Below are positions 6,908-15,367 of a stretch of 30,999 nucleotides of DNA, in pieces. The notes under the pieces are model-generated. The model ran no database searches. It was not told the DNA's origin and saw nothing but the letters and a program-made list of their open reading frames with translations. Position 1 is the first letter of the stretch, and every line of letters starts with the position of its first letter. The position numbers and the translations under genes were made by a program. The stretch lies in contig CAZIQF010000024.1 of assembly GCA_964541525.1 (NCBI GenBank), positions 1 through 30,999 on the forward strand, read 5' to 3'. This DNA comes from UBA1737 sp964541525 (lineage in GTDB: Bacteria > Bacillota_I > Bacilli_A > ML615J-28 > CAG-313).

Positions 6908-8227
6908 TTACATAAAGCCGTGGTATTCTTGCGATTGCGATGCTGTCTTAATTTGTCTGTATGTTTCAATCGCTACACCGACTACGATCATTAATGATGT
7001 ACCACCAATTTGTACACTTGATGGTAAGTTTGTAAATATTAAGCCTACAATCATTGGTAATGCAGCAAGTACTGATAAGTATGTTGCACCAAGTAGTGTA
7101 ATCTTAAATAATACTTTTGAAATATATTGAGCAGTTGCTTCCCCTGGTTTTACCCCTGGTACGAAAGCATTTTGCTTCTTTAAGTTATCCGCAATTTTAT
7201 CTGGATTGATTTGCATGAATGAGTAGAAGAAGCTAAATACAAAGATTAAAATAATGTAGATAGCAAATCCAATTGGTTTTTTATAACTGAACACAATTGA
7301 CCACCATTCAGAAATTGTATTGCCACTATTTTCTAAGAAATTAATAATTGTAGTTGGGAAAGAAAGTAGTGTCGATGCGAAAATTACAGGAATAACTGAT
7401 GCACTATTTAATTTTAATGGAATATTAGAATCTTGTGCACCTAATAATTTTGATTGTGCAGGACGGTTTGCGTATTGAATTGGAATTTTTCTTTGTAAGC
7501 CTTCCATCCATACAACACCGATAATAATTGCTATAAATAGTAATAATACTAATACGAAATACAAGATACCATACCATTGAAGATTTCCATCTTTGAAATA
7601 TGTCCCAGTTTTTTCACCTAGGAAATATTCAATTAGTGAAGAAATCATTGTAGGGAAACTTGCAATGATACCAGCAACGATCATCATTGAAGCACCATTA
7701 CCTACGCCCTTTACTGTAATTTGATCAGCAAGCCATAAAATGAATGCTGAACCTGCTGTTACAACTAAAGCCATATAGATATATGTAAAGATGTCATATT
7801 CAGTATTTGGTACATATTGGAAATATGCATAACCATAAGATACTTTATAACCAACAATTAATGCTAAACCTTCAACAAATGCTAAGAATAATGCAATGTA
7901 TCTAGTCCAACGATTTAATTTTTCTTTACCTGCTTCACCTTCTTCAGCCCATTCTTTGAATTGAGGAATGATATCCATTTGAAGAAGTTGAACGATGATT
8001 GATGCGTTAATATAAGGACTAATACCAAGAGCAACAATTGAGAAGCTTTGTAAAGCTCCACCTGAGAAAATATCTAAGAAACCAAAGATAGAATCTCCTG
8101 TTGATGTTGGATTATATTCTACAAATGGTAGTTGGATGTGAACTCCAACACGCCAAACTAATAGACATAAAGCAGTAAATAGAATTCCTAAAATAATTCC
8201 TTTATGCTTTGTGAAGAAAGCTTTCAT
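6908..8227 (-). CDS. secY: Protein translocase subunit SecY
   Basis: A 439-aa membrane protein forming the channel of the SecYEG translocon, with about ten transmembrane helices. Family landmarks include the plug and TM2 region (SGGALQSFSIVALGISPYI), GNGASMMIVAGIIASFP, RKIPIQYANR in a cytosolic loop, and the late loop FVPGVKPGEATAQYI. Length is normal. Only one base separates it from rplO, and its GAGGTGG ribosome site lies inside the end of rplO. It would export the surface proteins encoded elsewhere in this window. Confidence 0.97.
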   Translation of the reverse strand: MKAFFTKHKGIILGILFTALCLLVWRVGVHIQLPFVEYNPTSTGDSIFGFLDIFSGGALQSFSIVALGISPYINASIIVQLLQMDIIPQFKEWAEEGEAGKEKLNRWTRYIALFLAFVEGLALIVGYKVSYGYAYFQYVPNTEYDIFTYIYMALVVTAGSAFILWLADQITVKGVGNGASMMIVAGIIASFPTMISSLIEYFLGEKTGTYFKDGNLQWYGILYFVLVLLLFIAIIIGVVWMEGLQRKIPIQYANRPAQSKLLGAQDSNIPLKLNSASVIPVIFASTLLSFPTTIINFLENSGNTISEWWSIVFSYKKPIGFAIYIILIFVFSFFYSFMQINPDKIADNLKKQNAFVPGVKPGEATAQYISKVLFKITLLGATYLSVLAALPMIVGLIFTNLPSSVQIGGTSLMIVVGVAIETYRQIKTASQSQEYHGFM

Positions 8228-8228
8228 C

Positions 8229-8672
8229 TTAAGCCACCTCTACAGTTCCACCAGCTTTGCTGATTTTTTCTACAGCAGATTTTGAGAATTTCTTAGCTTT
8301 AACTGTTAAAGCTTTGTCTAATTCTCCATTTCCTAAGACTTTAACTCCTTCATATTCTTTTTTTACTAGACCTACTTTTTTAAGTGCTTCAAGATCTACT
8401 ACAGATCCTGCTTCAAATTTATTATTTAAGTCATCTAAATTTACGATAGCGTATTCATGTGCGTGAATATTTGTAAAACCTCTTTTTGGAAGACGTTTGA
8501 ATAATGGAGTTTGTCCACCTTCATAACCTGGTCTTACACCACCACCTGAACGAGCGTTTTGTCCTTTAGTACCTCTACCAGCAGTTTTTCCGTTACCGCT
8601 ACCAATACCACGACCTACACGTTTCTTTGCATGTTTTGCGCCATCAACTGGTTTTAATTCGTTTAATTTCAT
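8229..8672 (-). CDS. rplO: 50S ribosomal protein L15 (uL15)
   Basis: A 147-aa large-subunit protein with the long Gly/Arg-rich N-terminal arm typical of L15 (RVGRGIGSGNGKTAGRGTKG, then GYEGGQTPLFKRLPKRGF) and a globular C-terminal half. Length is normal. It lies between rpmD and secY, the standard spc order, with an AGGAGGT ribosome site in the 15-base spacer after rpmD. Confidence 0.97.
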   Translation of the reverse strand: MKLNELKPVDGAKHAKKRVGRGIGSGNGKTAGRGTKGQNARSGGGVRPGYEGGQTPLFKRLPKRGFTNIHAHEYAIVNLDDLNNKFEAGSVVDLEALKKVGLVKKEYEGVKVLGNGELDKALTVKAKKFSKSAVEKISKAGGTVEVA

Positions 8673-8687
8673 ATTACGTGCACCTCC

Positions 8688-8867
8688 TTACGCTTCTTTA
8701 ACACTTACTAAGTGTGCTACTGTTTTAATCATTCCACGAATTTGTTCATTGTCATTATGAACACATGAACTTCCAATTTTTCCTAAACCTAAAGCTTTAA
8801 CTGTTGCTCTTTGGTTTTTAGGACATCCAATAGGACTTTTAACTAATGTAACTGTTAATTGTTTCAT
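8688..8867 (-). CDS. rpmD: 50S ribosomal protein L30 (uL30)
   Basis: A 59-aa protein beginning MKQLTVTLVKSPIGCPKNQR, with KALGLGKIGSS and a short C-terminal helix: the short bacterial L30. The ATG at 8865-8867 follows a GGAGGTAAAC ribosome site overlapping the rpsE end. It ends 15 bases before rplO. The rpsE-rpmD-rplO order is canonical. Confidence 0.96.
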   Translation of the reverse strand: MKQLTVTLVKSPIGCPKNQRATVKALGLGKIGSSCVHNDNEQIRGMIKTVAHLVSVKEA

Positions 8868-8879
8868 GTTGTTTACCTC

Positions 8880-9386
8880 CTATAGAATTTCTTCTTTAGC
8901 TTTGCCACGAATAGCAGCTACTTGTTCGGCAGTACGAAGTTCTGTTAATGCTTTGAAAGTTGCACGAACGATATTAATCGGAGTATTTGAACCTTGTGAT
9001 TTAGAAACAATGTCTTGAATACCTGCAAGTTCAACAACATTACGAACTGGACCACCGGCAACGATACCTGTACCAGCAGGAGCAGGTCTTAGTAAAACTT
9101 TACCAGCATCATGGACACCAACGATTTCATGAGGAATTGTTGAACCAACAATTGGAACTTCAATGATATTTTTGTGAGCATCTGCTAATGCTTTTTTAAT
9201 TGCTTCAGGAACTTCAGCAGCTTTACCTGTACCAAATCCTACATGTCCTTTGTAGTCACCAATTACTACTAAGGCAGCAAAACGCATTCTACGTCCACCT
9301 TTTACTACTTTAGTAATACGATTAATAGTAACAACACGTTCTTCAAATTCTTTATTTTCTTGTTCTTTAACTCTATTTTCAGCCAT
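8880..9386 (-). CDS. rpsE: 30S ribosomal protein S5 (uS5)
   Basis: A 168-aa protein of the 30S body at the mRNA entry site, involved in decoding fidelity and in mRNA unwinding with S3 and S4. The double-stranded-RNA-binding-like N-terminal domain shows RVVTINRITKVVKGGRRMRF and GDYKGHVGFGTGKA. The C-terminal domain has LRPAPAGTGIVAGGPVRNV and the SQGSNTPINIVRAT segment. Length is normal, with an AGGAGGT ribosome site. Confidence 0.97.
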   Translation of the reverse strand: MAENRVKEQENKEFEERVVTINRITKVVKGGRRMRFAALVVIGDYKGHVGFGTGKAAEVPEAIKKALADAHKNIIEVPIVGSTIPHEIVGVHDAGKVLLRPAPAGTGIVAGGPVRNVVELAGIQDIVSKSQGSNTPINIVRATFKALTELRTAEQVAAIRGKAKEEIL

Positions 9387-9396
9387 GTGTTACCTC

Positions 9397-9759
9397 CTAG
9401 AATTTAAGTCCAGCTTCTCTTGCTGCTTCTGCTAATGCTTGTACTCTTCCATGATAAATAAATCCACCACGGTCGAATACTACAGTTGTAATTCCTTTTT
9501 CTAAAGCTCTTTCAGCAAGAACTTTACCAACTAATTTAGCAGCTTCAACATTTGAACCATTCTCAAATTTATTTCCTTTTTCATATGTAGAAGCAGAAAC
9601 TAATGTTACGCCTTTAACATCATCGATAATTTGAGCTTCCATATGTTTGTTAGAACGGAATACCGCAAGACGTGGGCATTCAGCTGTTCCACTTACTTTT
9701 TGACGTACACGTGCATGGCGTGCATGGCGTGATACTTTTTTGTCTTGTTTAACGATCAT
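9397..9759 (-). CDS. rplR: 50S ribosomal protein L18 (uL18)
   Basis: A 120-aa 5S rRNA-binding protein of normal length. It has a basic N-terminus (KVSRHARHARVRQKVSGT), RLAVFRSNKHMEAQIID and the C-terminal VVFDRGGFIYHGRVQALAEA typical of the family. It works with L5 at the central protuberance. The AGGAGAA ribosome site lies about 12 bases before the ATG, a wider gap than in its neighbours. Confidence 0.97.
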   Translation of the reverse strand: MIVKQDKKVSRHARHARVRQKVSGTAECPRLAVFRSNKHMEAQIIDDVKGVTLVSASTYEKGNKFENGSNVEAAKLVGKVLAERALEKGITTVVFDRGGFIYHGRVQALAEAAREAGLKF

Positions 9760-9780
9760 ATTTTAAATAGTTTCTCCTTT

Positions 9781-10317
9781 CTACTTAGCTTTCTTTCCTT
9801 CTTTACGACGAATATATTCGCCACGATAATGGATACCTTTACCTTTATAAGGTTCTGGTCCACGAACTTTACGAATATTAGCCGCAAATTCGCCTACAAG
9901 TTGCTTGTCGCATCCTGCTACGTGTACTTCTACTTGGCTTGGGCATGTTACTGTTAAGCCTTGTGGAACTGGTAAGTTTACAGGATGTGAATAACCCATA
10001 CCTAATACAAGAACATTTCCTTGTAATTGTGCACGGTAACCAACACCGACGATTTCAAGAACTTTTTCATAACCTTCACTAACACCTTTAACCATGTTTT
10101 GAATGTTAGCTCTTGTTGTACCGTGTAATGCACGGTGTTTTTTCTCTTCACTTGGACGAGATACTTTAATTTCTGAACCTTCAACAACTACTGTAATGTC
10201 AGCATTAAAAGTGTAATTTAATTCACCTTTAGGGCCTTTAACATTAATTGAGTTGCCATTTACACTAGCAGTAACACCTGCTGGAATATTAATTGCTTTA
10301 TTACCAACTCTAGACAT
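9781..10317 (-). CDS. rplF: 50S ribosomal protein L6 (uL6)
   Basis: A 178-aa protein near the factor-binding site of the 50S subunit. It begins MSRVGNKAINIPAGV and carries the two family repeats plus the C-terminal signature GPEPYKGKGIHYRGEYIRRK. An in-frame start 15 bases further upstream exists, but it would overlap the rpsH stop and lacks a ribosome site. The ATG at 10315-10317 is preceded by AGGAGGT (10321-10327) at ideal spacing and gives the usual N-terminus. Confidence 0.96.
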   Translation of the reverse strand: MSRVGNKAINIPAGVTASVNGNSINVKGPKGELNYTFNADITVVVEGSEIKVSRPSEEKKHRALHGTTRANIQNMVKGVSEGYEKVLEIVGVGYRAQLQGNVLVLGMGYSHPVNLPVPQGLTVTCPSQVEVHVAGCDKQLVGEFAANIRKVRGPEPYKGKGIHYRGEYIRRKEGKKAK

Positions 10318-10325
10318 GTTACCTC

Positions 10326-10721
10326 CTACCAAACGAACGCAATAACTTCGCCACCAAGCTTGTTTTTACGAGCTTCGCGATCAGTCATTACTCCATTTGA
10401 AGTTGAAATAATTGCAATACCTAAGCCATTTAAGACTTGAGGTAGTTCTGTAGATTTTGCATATACTCTTAATCCAGGTTTAGAGATTCTCTTAATACCT
10501 TTAATAACTCTTTCTTTATTAACGTACTTTAATGTTACTTTAATAACACCTTGTTTTCCGTCTTCTACTTTTTCATATTCGCTAATGTAACCTTCATTTT
10601 TTAGAACATTTAAAATTTCTAATTTCATGCGTGATGCAGGCATACTTACTTCTTCGTGTTTTGCTTGATTCGCATTACGAATTCTAGTTAACATATCAGC
10701 AATTGGATCAGTCATTACCAT
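10326..10721 (-). CDS. rpsH: 30S ribosomal protein S8 (uS8)
   Basis: A 131-aa primary 16S rRNA-binding protein of the central domain. It begins MVMTDPIADMLTRIRNANQA, and its C-terminal half has RISKPGLRVYAKS and LGIAIISTSNGVMTDREAR. Length is normal. GGAGGT lies 10 bases before the first ATG. The ATG two codons later would leave 16 bases, so the first is preferred. Confidence 0.97.
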   Translation of the reverse strand: MVMTDPIADMLTRIRNANQAKHEEVSMPASRMKLEILNVLKNEGYISEYEKVEDGKQGVIKVTLKYVNKERVIKGIKRISKPGLRVYAKSTELPQVLNGLGIAIISTSNGVMTDREARKNKLGGEVIAFVW

Positions 10722-10739
10722 ATTATTATAGACCTCCTT

Positions 10740-10925
10740 CTACCAACTTGACTTTTGAACGCCAGGAATTAATCCTTTATATGCAAGATCTCTTAAGCAG
10801 CAACGGCATAATTTGAACTTACGATATACAGAGTGTGGACGACCACAGCGTTCGCAGCGTGTATAATTTCTAGTACTAAATTTTTGTTTTTTAGCACATT
10901 TAACTTTTAAAGATTTTTTAGCCAT
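10740..10925 (-). CDS. rpsN: 30S ribosomal protein S14, zinc-binding type Z (uS14)
   Basis: A 61-aa short S14 with a CxxC-x12-CxxC zinc ribbon (C24, C27, C40, C43; CERCGRPHSVYRKFKLCRCC). This is the type Z paralogue that Bacillota keep inside the spc operon between L5 and S8. It sits in the 30S head and is needed for late assembly. A GGAGGAAAT ribosome site precedes it. Confidence 0.97.
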   Translation of the reverse strand: MAKKSLKVKCAKKQKFSTRNYTRCERCGRPHSVYRKFKLCRCCLRDLAYKGLIPGVQKSSW

Positions 10926-10934
10926 AATTTCCTC

Positions 10935-11477
10935 CTACTTCTTTGCAAAAGGCATGCCTAATTTTGTTAATAATGCACGGCCTTCTTCATCAGTATTTGC
11001 AGTAGTAACGATTACAATGTCCATTCCACGAATCTTTAATACTTTATCGTAATTGATTTCAGGGAAGATTAATTGTTCTTTTACACCGATAGTGTAGTTA
11101 CCACGACCATCAAATGCGTTAGGGTTTACACCACGGAAGTCTCTTACACGTGGTAATGCGATTGAAACTAGTTTATCATAGAATTCATACATTCTTTCTC
11201 CACGTAAAGTTACTTTAGAACCGATTGGCATACCTTCACGTAATTTGAATACGGCAATAGATTTTTTAGCTTTTGTAACAAGCGGTTTTTGACCAGAAAT
11301 TTGAGCTAAATCTTCAACTGCAGCATCTAATAATTTTGAGTTAGCGATTGAATCACCAACACCCATATTAATTACAATTTTAACAAGTTTTGGAACTTGC
11401 ATCACTGAAGTATATTTGAATTGTTCAGTTAATTCAGGTACAACATTTGTTTTATAATGTTCTAATACACGATTCAT
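10935..11477 (-). CDS. rplE: 50S ribosomal protein L5 (uL5)
   Basis: A 180-aa 5S rRNA-binding protein that contacts the P-site tRNA from the central protuberance. Signatures include VPKLVKIVINMGVGDS, QKPLVTKAKKSIAVFKLREG and VRDFRGVNPNAFDGRGNYTI. Length is normal. It is followed by rpsN after 9 bases, the standard order. Confidence 0.97.
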   Translation of the reverse strand: MNRVLEHYKTNVVPELTEQFKYTSVMQVPKLVKIVINMGVGDSIANSKLLDAAVEDLAQISGQKPLVTKAKKSIAVFKLREGMPIGSKVTLRGERMYEFYDKLVSIALPRVRDFRGVNPNAFDGRGNYTIGVKEQLIFPEINYDKVLKIRGMDIVIVTTANTDEEGRALLTKLGMPFAKK

Positions 11478-11490
11478 TTATTGCTCCTTC

Positions 11491-11814
11491 CTACTTGTCA
11501 AGAACAGTACCAGAAAGTTTGCAGAAGCGAACCTTTACTAGTTTACCGTCTTTCTCAACAAATTTATAACCAATTTTTGTAGCTTTCTTTTGGACTGGAT
11601 CTAAATAAGCTACTTTTGAAACACTGATAGGTGCTTCAATTTTTTCAATACCTCCGTCAGGTTTAGCGTTTGTAGGACGATTATGCTTAGTAACAATATT
11701 AATTCCTTTGACAATTACACGACCAGTTTTAGGAGATAAAGCTAATACTTCACCAGTTCTTCCTTTATCTTTACCAGATAAAACAACAACTACATCACCT
11801 TTTTTGATTCTCAT
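11491..11814 (-). CDS. rplX: 50S ribosomal protein L24 (uL24)
   Basis: A 107-aa assembly-initiator protein of the 50S subunit. The KOW motif is near the N-terminus (IKKGDVVVVLSGKDKGRTGE), followed by the family's VIVKGINIVTKHNRPT and GGIEKIEAPI. Length is normal. It lies between rplN and rplE. Confidence 0.97.
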   Translation of the reverse strand: MRIKKGDVVVVLSGKDKGRTGEVLALSPKTGRVIVKGINIVTKHNRPTNAKPDGGIEKIEAPISVSKVAYLDPVQKKATKIGYKFVEKDGKLVKVRFCKLSGTVLDK

Positions 11815-11834
11815 AATTTTACGCTACTCCTTTC

Positions 11835-12203
11835 CTATAGTACTTCTGGCGCAAGTGAAACAATTTTCATGAAGTCATATTCACGTAATTCACGAGCAAC
11901 TGGACCAAAAATACGAGTTCCTCTTGGATTCTTATCATCTTTAATAATAACACCAGCGTTATCATCAAATTTGATATATGATCCATCTTCTCTTCTTAAT
12001 GGTTTTGTAGTTCTAACGATTACACATTTAACTACATCACCTTTTTTAACAACACCACCAGGTGTCGCAGATTTAACTGAACATACACAGATGTCACCAA
12101 CTGTAGCATTTCGATGAATTGAACCACCTAAAATTTTGATAATTAAAAGTTCTTTAGCACCAGAGTTATCAGCAACTTTTAAACGAGTTTCTTGTTGAAC
12201 CAT
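11835..12203 (-). CDS. rplN: 50S ribosomal protein L14 (uL14)
   Basis: A 122-aa protein beginning MVQQETRLKVADNSGAKELL, the near-invariant L14 N-terminus. It also has CVIVRTTKPLRREDGSYIKF and the C-terminal RIFGPVARELREYDFMKIVS. It forms intersubunit bridge B8 and binds the silencing factor RsfS in other bacteria. Length is normal, with an AGGAGGT ribosome site. Confidence 0.98.
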   Translation of the reverse strand: MVQQETRLKVADNSGAKELLIIKILGGSIHRNATVGDICVCSVKSATPGGVVKKGDVVKCVIVRTTKPLRREDGSYIKFDDNAGVIIKDDKNPRGTRIFGPVARELREYDFMKIVSLAPEVL

Positions 12204-12221
12204 TGTCTAAGTACCTCCTAA

Positions 12222-12482
12222 TTATAGAATTACGGCTTCTTGAACAATCTTAACTAAACGATAACGTTTTGTTGCAGATAATGGACGTGTTTCCATAATT
12301 TCAACAATATCGCCTTCTTTAGCTAAATTTTGTTCATCATGAGCTGTAAATTTCTTTGAATATTTTACTCTTTTTCCATATAATGGATGTCTACGATAAG
12401 TTTCAACTAATACTGTGATTGTTTTGTCACATTTACTAGATACAACTTTACCTACGTAAACTTTACGACTATTTCTTTCCAT
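12222..12482 (-). CDS. rpsQ: 30S ribosomal protein S17 (uS17)
   Basis: An 86-aa OB-fold protein that binds 16S rRNA early in assembly. It shows KVYVGKVVSSKCDKTITVLV, HPLYGKRVKYSKKF and METRPLSATKRYRLV. Length is normal. It lies 18 bases after rpmC, with an unusually weak Shine-Dalgarno element (GGAGGACG). Confidence 0.97.
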   Translation of the reverse strand: MERNSRKVYVGKVVSSKCDKTITVLVETYRRHPLYGKRVKYSKKFTAHDEQNLAKEGDIVEIMETRPLSATKRYRLVKIVQEAVIL

Positions 12483-12500
12483 AGTTTATTTCGTCCTCCA

Positions 12501-12761
12501 TTAGTTATTTGCAGCATTGTTTGCACGTTCTGTAAGAACTGTGTAACATCTTGCAATTTCTTTCTTAACTTTACGAAGATCAGCAGTCTTTTCTAATTTA
12601 CCAACTTCTGCTTGGAAGCGTAAATTGAATAATTCTTGTTTTAATTCGTTAACTCTTGCATTGATTTGTTCATCTGTTAATTCACGAATTTGGCCTGCTA
12701 GAGTTTTCTTTTCTGCAATCTTCTTAGCTAATTTCTTATCAACCTTAACACTCTTTGCCAT
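12501..12761 (-). CDS. rpmC: 50S ribosomal protein L29 (uL29) with N-terminal extension
   Basis: An 86-aa protein whose core from about residue 25 (IRELTDEQINARVNELKQEL, then FNLRFQAEVGKLEKTADLRK) is typical L29, a two-helix protein at the polypeptide exit tunnel and a docking point for SRP and trigger factor. Most bacterial L29 proteins are about 60-70 aa. Here a Lys-rich extension of about 20 residues (MAKSVKVDKKLAKKIAEKK) precedes the core. No internal Met offers a later start, and the ATG overlaps the rplP stop (TAATG), so the extension looks genuine. Confidence 0.95.
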   Translation of the reverse strand: MAKSVKVDKKLAKKIAEKKTLAGQIRELTDEQINARVNELKQELFNLRFQAEVGKLEKTADLRKVKKEIARCYTVLTERANNAANN

Positions 12762-13180
12762 TAACGATCACCGCTTTCCTTCTTTACAAATTTTGTTTTT
12801 ACTGGAAGTTTATGAGATGCTAAACGAAGAGCTTCTCTAGCAATTTCTTCACTTACACCAGCAACTTCAAACATAACTGTCCCATCTTTTACTACTGCTA
12901 CGTAACCATCTGGAGCACCTTTACCAGAACCCATACGAACTTCTAAAGGTTTCTTAGTAATAATGTTATGAGGGAAGATTTTAATCCATACTTTACCATC
13001 ACGTTTCATATAACGTGTCATTGCAATACGTGCTGCTTCGATTTGACGATCAGTGATCCAAGCGCCTTCTAATGATTGAAGACCAAATTCACCGAAAGTA
13101 ACTTCTTTACCACCTTTTGCTTTTCCTTCATAGCTTACGCGATGAGGACGACGATATTTAGTTCTCTTTGGCATTAACAT
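12761..13180 (-). CDS. rplP: 50S ribosomal protein L16 (uL16)
   Basis: A 139-aa protein near the A-site tRNA elbow. It has PKRTKYRRPHR at the N-terminus, ITDRQIEAARIAMTRYMKR, WIKIFPHNIITKKPLEVRMG and the GKGAPDGYVAVVK segment. Length is normal. GGAGG lies 10 bases before the first ATG; starting two codons later is possible. Its stop overlaps the rpmC start by one base. Confidence 0.97.
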   Translation of the reverse strand: MLMPKRTKYRRPHRVSYEGKAKGGKEVTFGEFGLQSLEGAWITDRQIEAARIAMTRYMKRDGKVWIKIFPHNIITKKPLEVRMGSGKGAPDGYVAVVKDGTVMFEVAGVSEEIAREALRLASHKLPVKTKFVKKESGDR

Positions 13181-13182
13181 AA

Positions 13183-13851
13183 TTATTTAGCCTCCTTAGC
13201 GTTAGATTTTTTGCTTTCAGGTAAAACTTCACCTTTATTAATCCAAACTTTTACTCCTAACTTACCATAAGTTGTTAATGCTTCTGCCCATGCATAATCA
13301 ATGTTTGCACGAAGAGTATGTCTAGGAACTGATCCTTCACTATAACCTTCGCCACGAGCGATTTCAGCACCGCCTAAACGACCTTTAACTAAAGTTTTGA
13401 TTCCTTTAGCACCAGCTTTAAGAGCTTTTTGGATTGCTTTCTTTTGAACCATTCTAAATGAAGCACGATTTTCTAAATCTTCAGCGATTTTTCTTGCAAC
13501 TAATACTGCATCTTTGTCGACTTCATTTTGTTTAATTTCAACAACAGTTAAGAAAACTGTTTTACCAGTTAATTTTTGTAAAGCTTTAACAGCTTCATTC
13601 TTTTTAGAACCACCTGTACCAATTACAACACCTGGTTTTGCTGCATGAATAACAACGATGACTCTTTTTCCTGTACGTTTGATTTCAATACGTGAAACGT
13701 ATGCTGCTTTATAAAAGTTTTCTAAGTATGCGCGCACTTTTAAATCTTCGTGTAATAAATTAGCCACTTGATCTTTAGGTGCATACCATTTAGCATCCCA
13801 ATCACGAACGATACCAACTCTTAATCCTAATGGACTTACCTTTTGACCCAT
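13183..13851 (-). CDS. rpsC: 30S ribosomal protein S3 (uS3)
   Basis: A 222-aa protein at the mRNA entry channel, contributing to helicase activity with S4 and S5. It begins MGQKVSPLGLRVGIVRDWDA. The KH domain is visible around KPGVVIGTGGSKKNEAVKAL, and the C-terminal domain has KGRLGGAEIARGEGYSEGSV. Length is normal. It lies between rplV and rplP, the standard order. Confidence 0.97.
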   Translation of the reverse strand: MGQKVSPLGLRVGIVRDWDAKWYAPKDQVANLLHEDLKVRAYLENFYKAAYVSRIEIKRTGKRVIVVIHAAKPGVVIGTGGSKKNEAVKALQKLTGKTVFLTVVEIKQNEVDKDAVLVARKIAEDLENRASFRMVQKKAIQKALKAGAKGIKTLVKGRLGGAEIARGEGYSEGSVPRHTLRANIDYAWAEALTTYGKLGVKVWINKGEVLPESKKSNAKEAK

Positions 13852-13860
13852 ACGTTCCTC

Positions 13861-14217
13861 CTATTTACTATCTGCCACAACAATTGTGATGTGACTTGTT
13901 CTTTTTAAAATTCGATAACCGCTACCTTTTGCACGAGGTTGCATTCTCTTAAGAATTGTTCCACCATCGATTAAGATTGATTTTACATATAAATCATTTA
14001 AATCGAAAGTTAATTCTGGTTTTTGAGTTTTTGCATATTCTGCATTAGCGATAGCTGAGTTTAATGTTTTAAGAATTGATTCAGTACATGTACTTTCAGT
14101 ATTCTTTAAAATTGCGATTGCTTCACCAATCTTTTTGCCACGGATTAAATCAGCAACAAGTCTTCCTTTACGAGGAGACATTCTAACTGACTTTTTAATT
14201 GCTTTAAATTCTGCCAT
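13861..14217 (-). CDS. rplV: 50S ribosomal protein L22 (uL22)
   Basis: A 118-aa protein whose long beta-hairpin lines the exit tunnel constriction, a site of macrolide resistance mutations in other bacteria. It shows SVRMSPRKGRLVADLIRGKK and, at the hairpin, GGTILKRMQPRAKGSGYRIL. Length is normal, with an AGGAGGT ribosome site. Confidence 0.97.
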   Translation of the reverse strand: MAEFKAIKKSVRMSPRKGRLVADLIRGKKIGEAIAILKNTESTCTESILKTLNSAIANAEYAKTQKPELTFDLNDLYVKSILIDGGTILKRMQPRAKGSGYRILKRTSHITIVVADSK

Positions 14218-14230
14218 TGTAGCCTACCTC

Positions 14231-14506
14231 CTATTTAGAACCTTTCTTGTCTTTTCCGTGTCCACGGTATGTTCTTGTTGGTGCGAACTCACCGAATTTA
14301 TGTCCTACCATATCTTCTGTAACATAAACTGGTAAATGTGTTTTACCATTGTATACAGCTACAGTATGTCCAACAAAATCAGGATAAATTGTTGATCTTC
14401 TAGACCATGTTTGAATAACCTTCTTTTGACGAGCTTCATTTAACACTTGAACTTTCTTTAAAAGATGTTCATCAATAAAAGGTCCTTTTTTAAGTGAACG
14501 TGCCAT
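14231..14506 (-). CDS. rpsS: 30S ribosomal protein S19 (uS19)
   Basis: A 91-aa protein of the 30S head that pairs with S13 at the intersubunit bridges. It begins MARSLKKGPFIDEHLLKKV and has TWSRRSTIYPDFVGHTVAVY, VTEDMVGHKFGEFAPTRTYR and GHGKDKK at the end. Length is normal. Confidence 0.98.
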   Translation of the reverse strand: MARSLKKGPFIDEHLLKKVQVLNEARQKKVIQTWSRRSTIYPDFVGHTVAVYNGKTHLPVYVTEDMVGHKFGEFAPTRTYRGHGKDKKGSK

Positions 14507-14521
14507 ATTTCAGTGTTCCTC

Positions 14522-15352
14522 CTATCCATTTCTACGACGTACAATTAAATCGTCGCTTCTATTTTTACGTTTTCTTGTTTTCATACCAAGAGCAACTTTA
14601 CCCCAAGGTGTAAGTGGAGATTTTCTACCAATTGGTTGTCTACCTTCACCACCACCATGTGGATGGTCGTTAGGGTTCATAACTGAACCACGAACTGTAG
14701 GACGAATACCCATATGACGTGAACGTCCTGCTTTACCGATATTAACAAGTGAATAATCTAAGTTTCCAACTGTACCAATTGTAGCTCTACATTCGTTTAA
14801 AATACGACGAACTTCACCTGAAGCTAAACGAACTAGTACATAACGTTCTTCACGTCCTAAAATTTGAGCTGAAGCACCAGCTGCACGTGCAATTTGTCCA
14901 CCATGTCCTGGGTGTAATTCAATATTATGAATAACTGTACCTACAGGGATGTTGACGATTGGTAATGAATTACCAACACGAATATCTGCTTTTTCTCCAG
15001 AAAGAATAGTTTGACCTACTTTTAAACCATTTGGAGCAATGATATAACGTTTTTCACCATCAGCATAATTAATTAAAGCGATGTTTGCACTTCTGTTTGG
15101 ATCGTATTCGATTGTTGCAACTTTACCAATGATTCCATCTTTGTTACGTTTGAAATCAATAATACGATATTGTCTTCTTTGTGCTCCACCTTTATGACGA
15201 ACTGTAATATGTCCGTGTGTGTTACGACCTGCTTTATAGTTTAATTTAACTAGAAGGCTCTTTTCGGGAGTTGATGTAGTAATTTCATCAAATGATAAGC
15301 ATGTCATATTACGACGACCATTAGTCGTAGCTTTATAATTTTTGATACCCAT
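14522..15352 (-). CDS. rplB: 50S ribosomal protein L2 (uL2)
   Basis: A 276-aa primary 23S rRNA-binding protein required for subunit association and the peptidyl transferase centre. It has GRNTHGHITVRHKGGAQRR, the KOW/SH3-like core and the signature MNPNDHPHGGGEGRQPIGRK with the conserved functional His. Length is normal. A GGAGGAATC ribosome site lies in the 15-base gap after rplW. Confidence 0.98.
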   Translation of the reverse strand: MGIKNYKATTNGRRNMTCLSFDEITTSTPEKSLLVKLNYKAGRNTHGHITVRHKGGAQRRQYRIIDFKRNKDGIIGKVATIEYDPNRSANIALINYADGEKRYIIAPNGLKVGQTILSGEKADIRVGNSLPIVNIPVGTVIHNIELHPGHGGQIARAAGASAQILGREERYVLVRLASGEVRRILNECRATIGTVGNLDYSLVNIGKAGRSRHMGIRPTVRGSVMNPNDHPHGGGEGRQPIGRKSPLTPWGKVALGMKTRKRKNRSDDLIVRRRNG

Positions 15353-15367
15353 ACCTGATTCCTCCTA

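Noticed and set aside
10002..10187. 61-codon minus-strand frame inside rplF
   Set aside because: It is out of frame within a conserved ribosomal gene and has no independent support.
10318..10332. Longer N-terminus for L6
   Set aside because: It would overlap the rpsH stop and lacks a ribosome site, while AGGAGGT fits the ATG at 10317.
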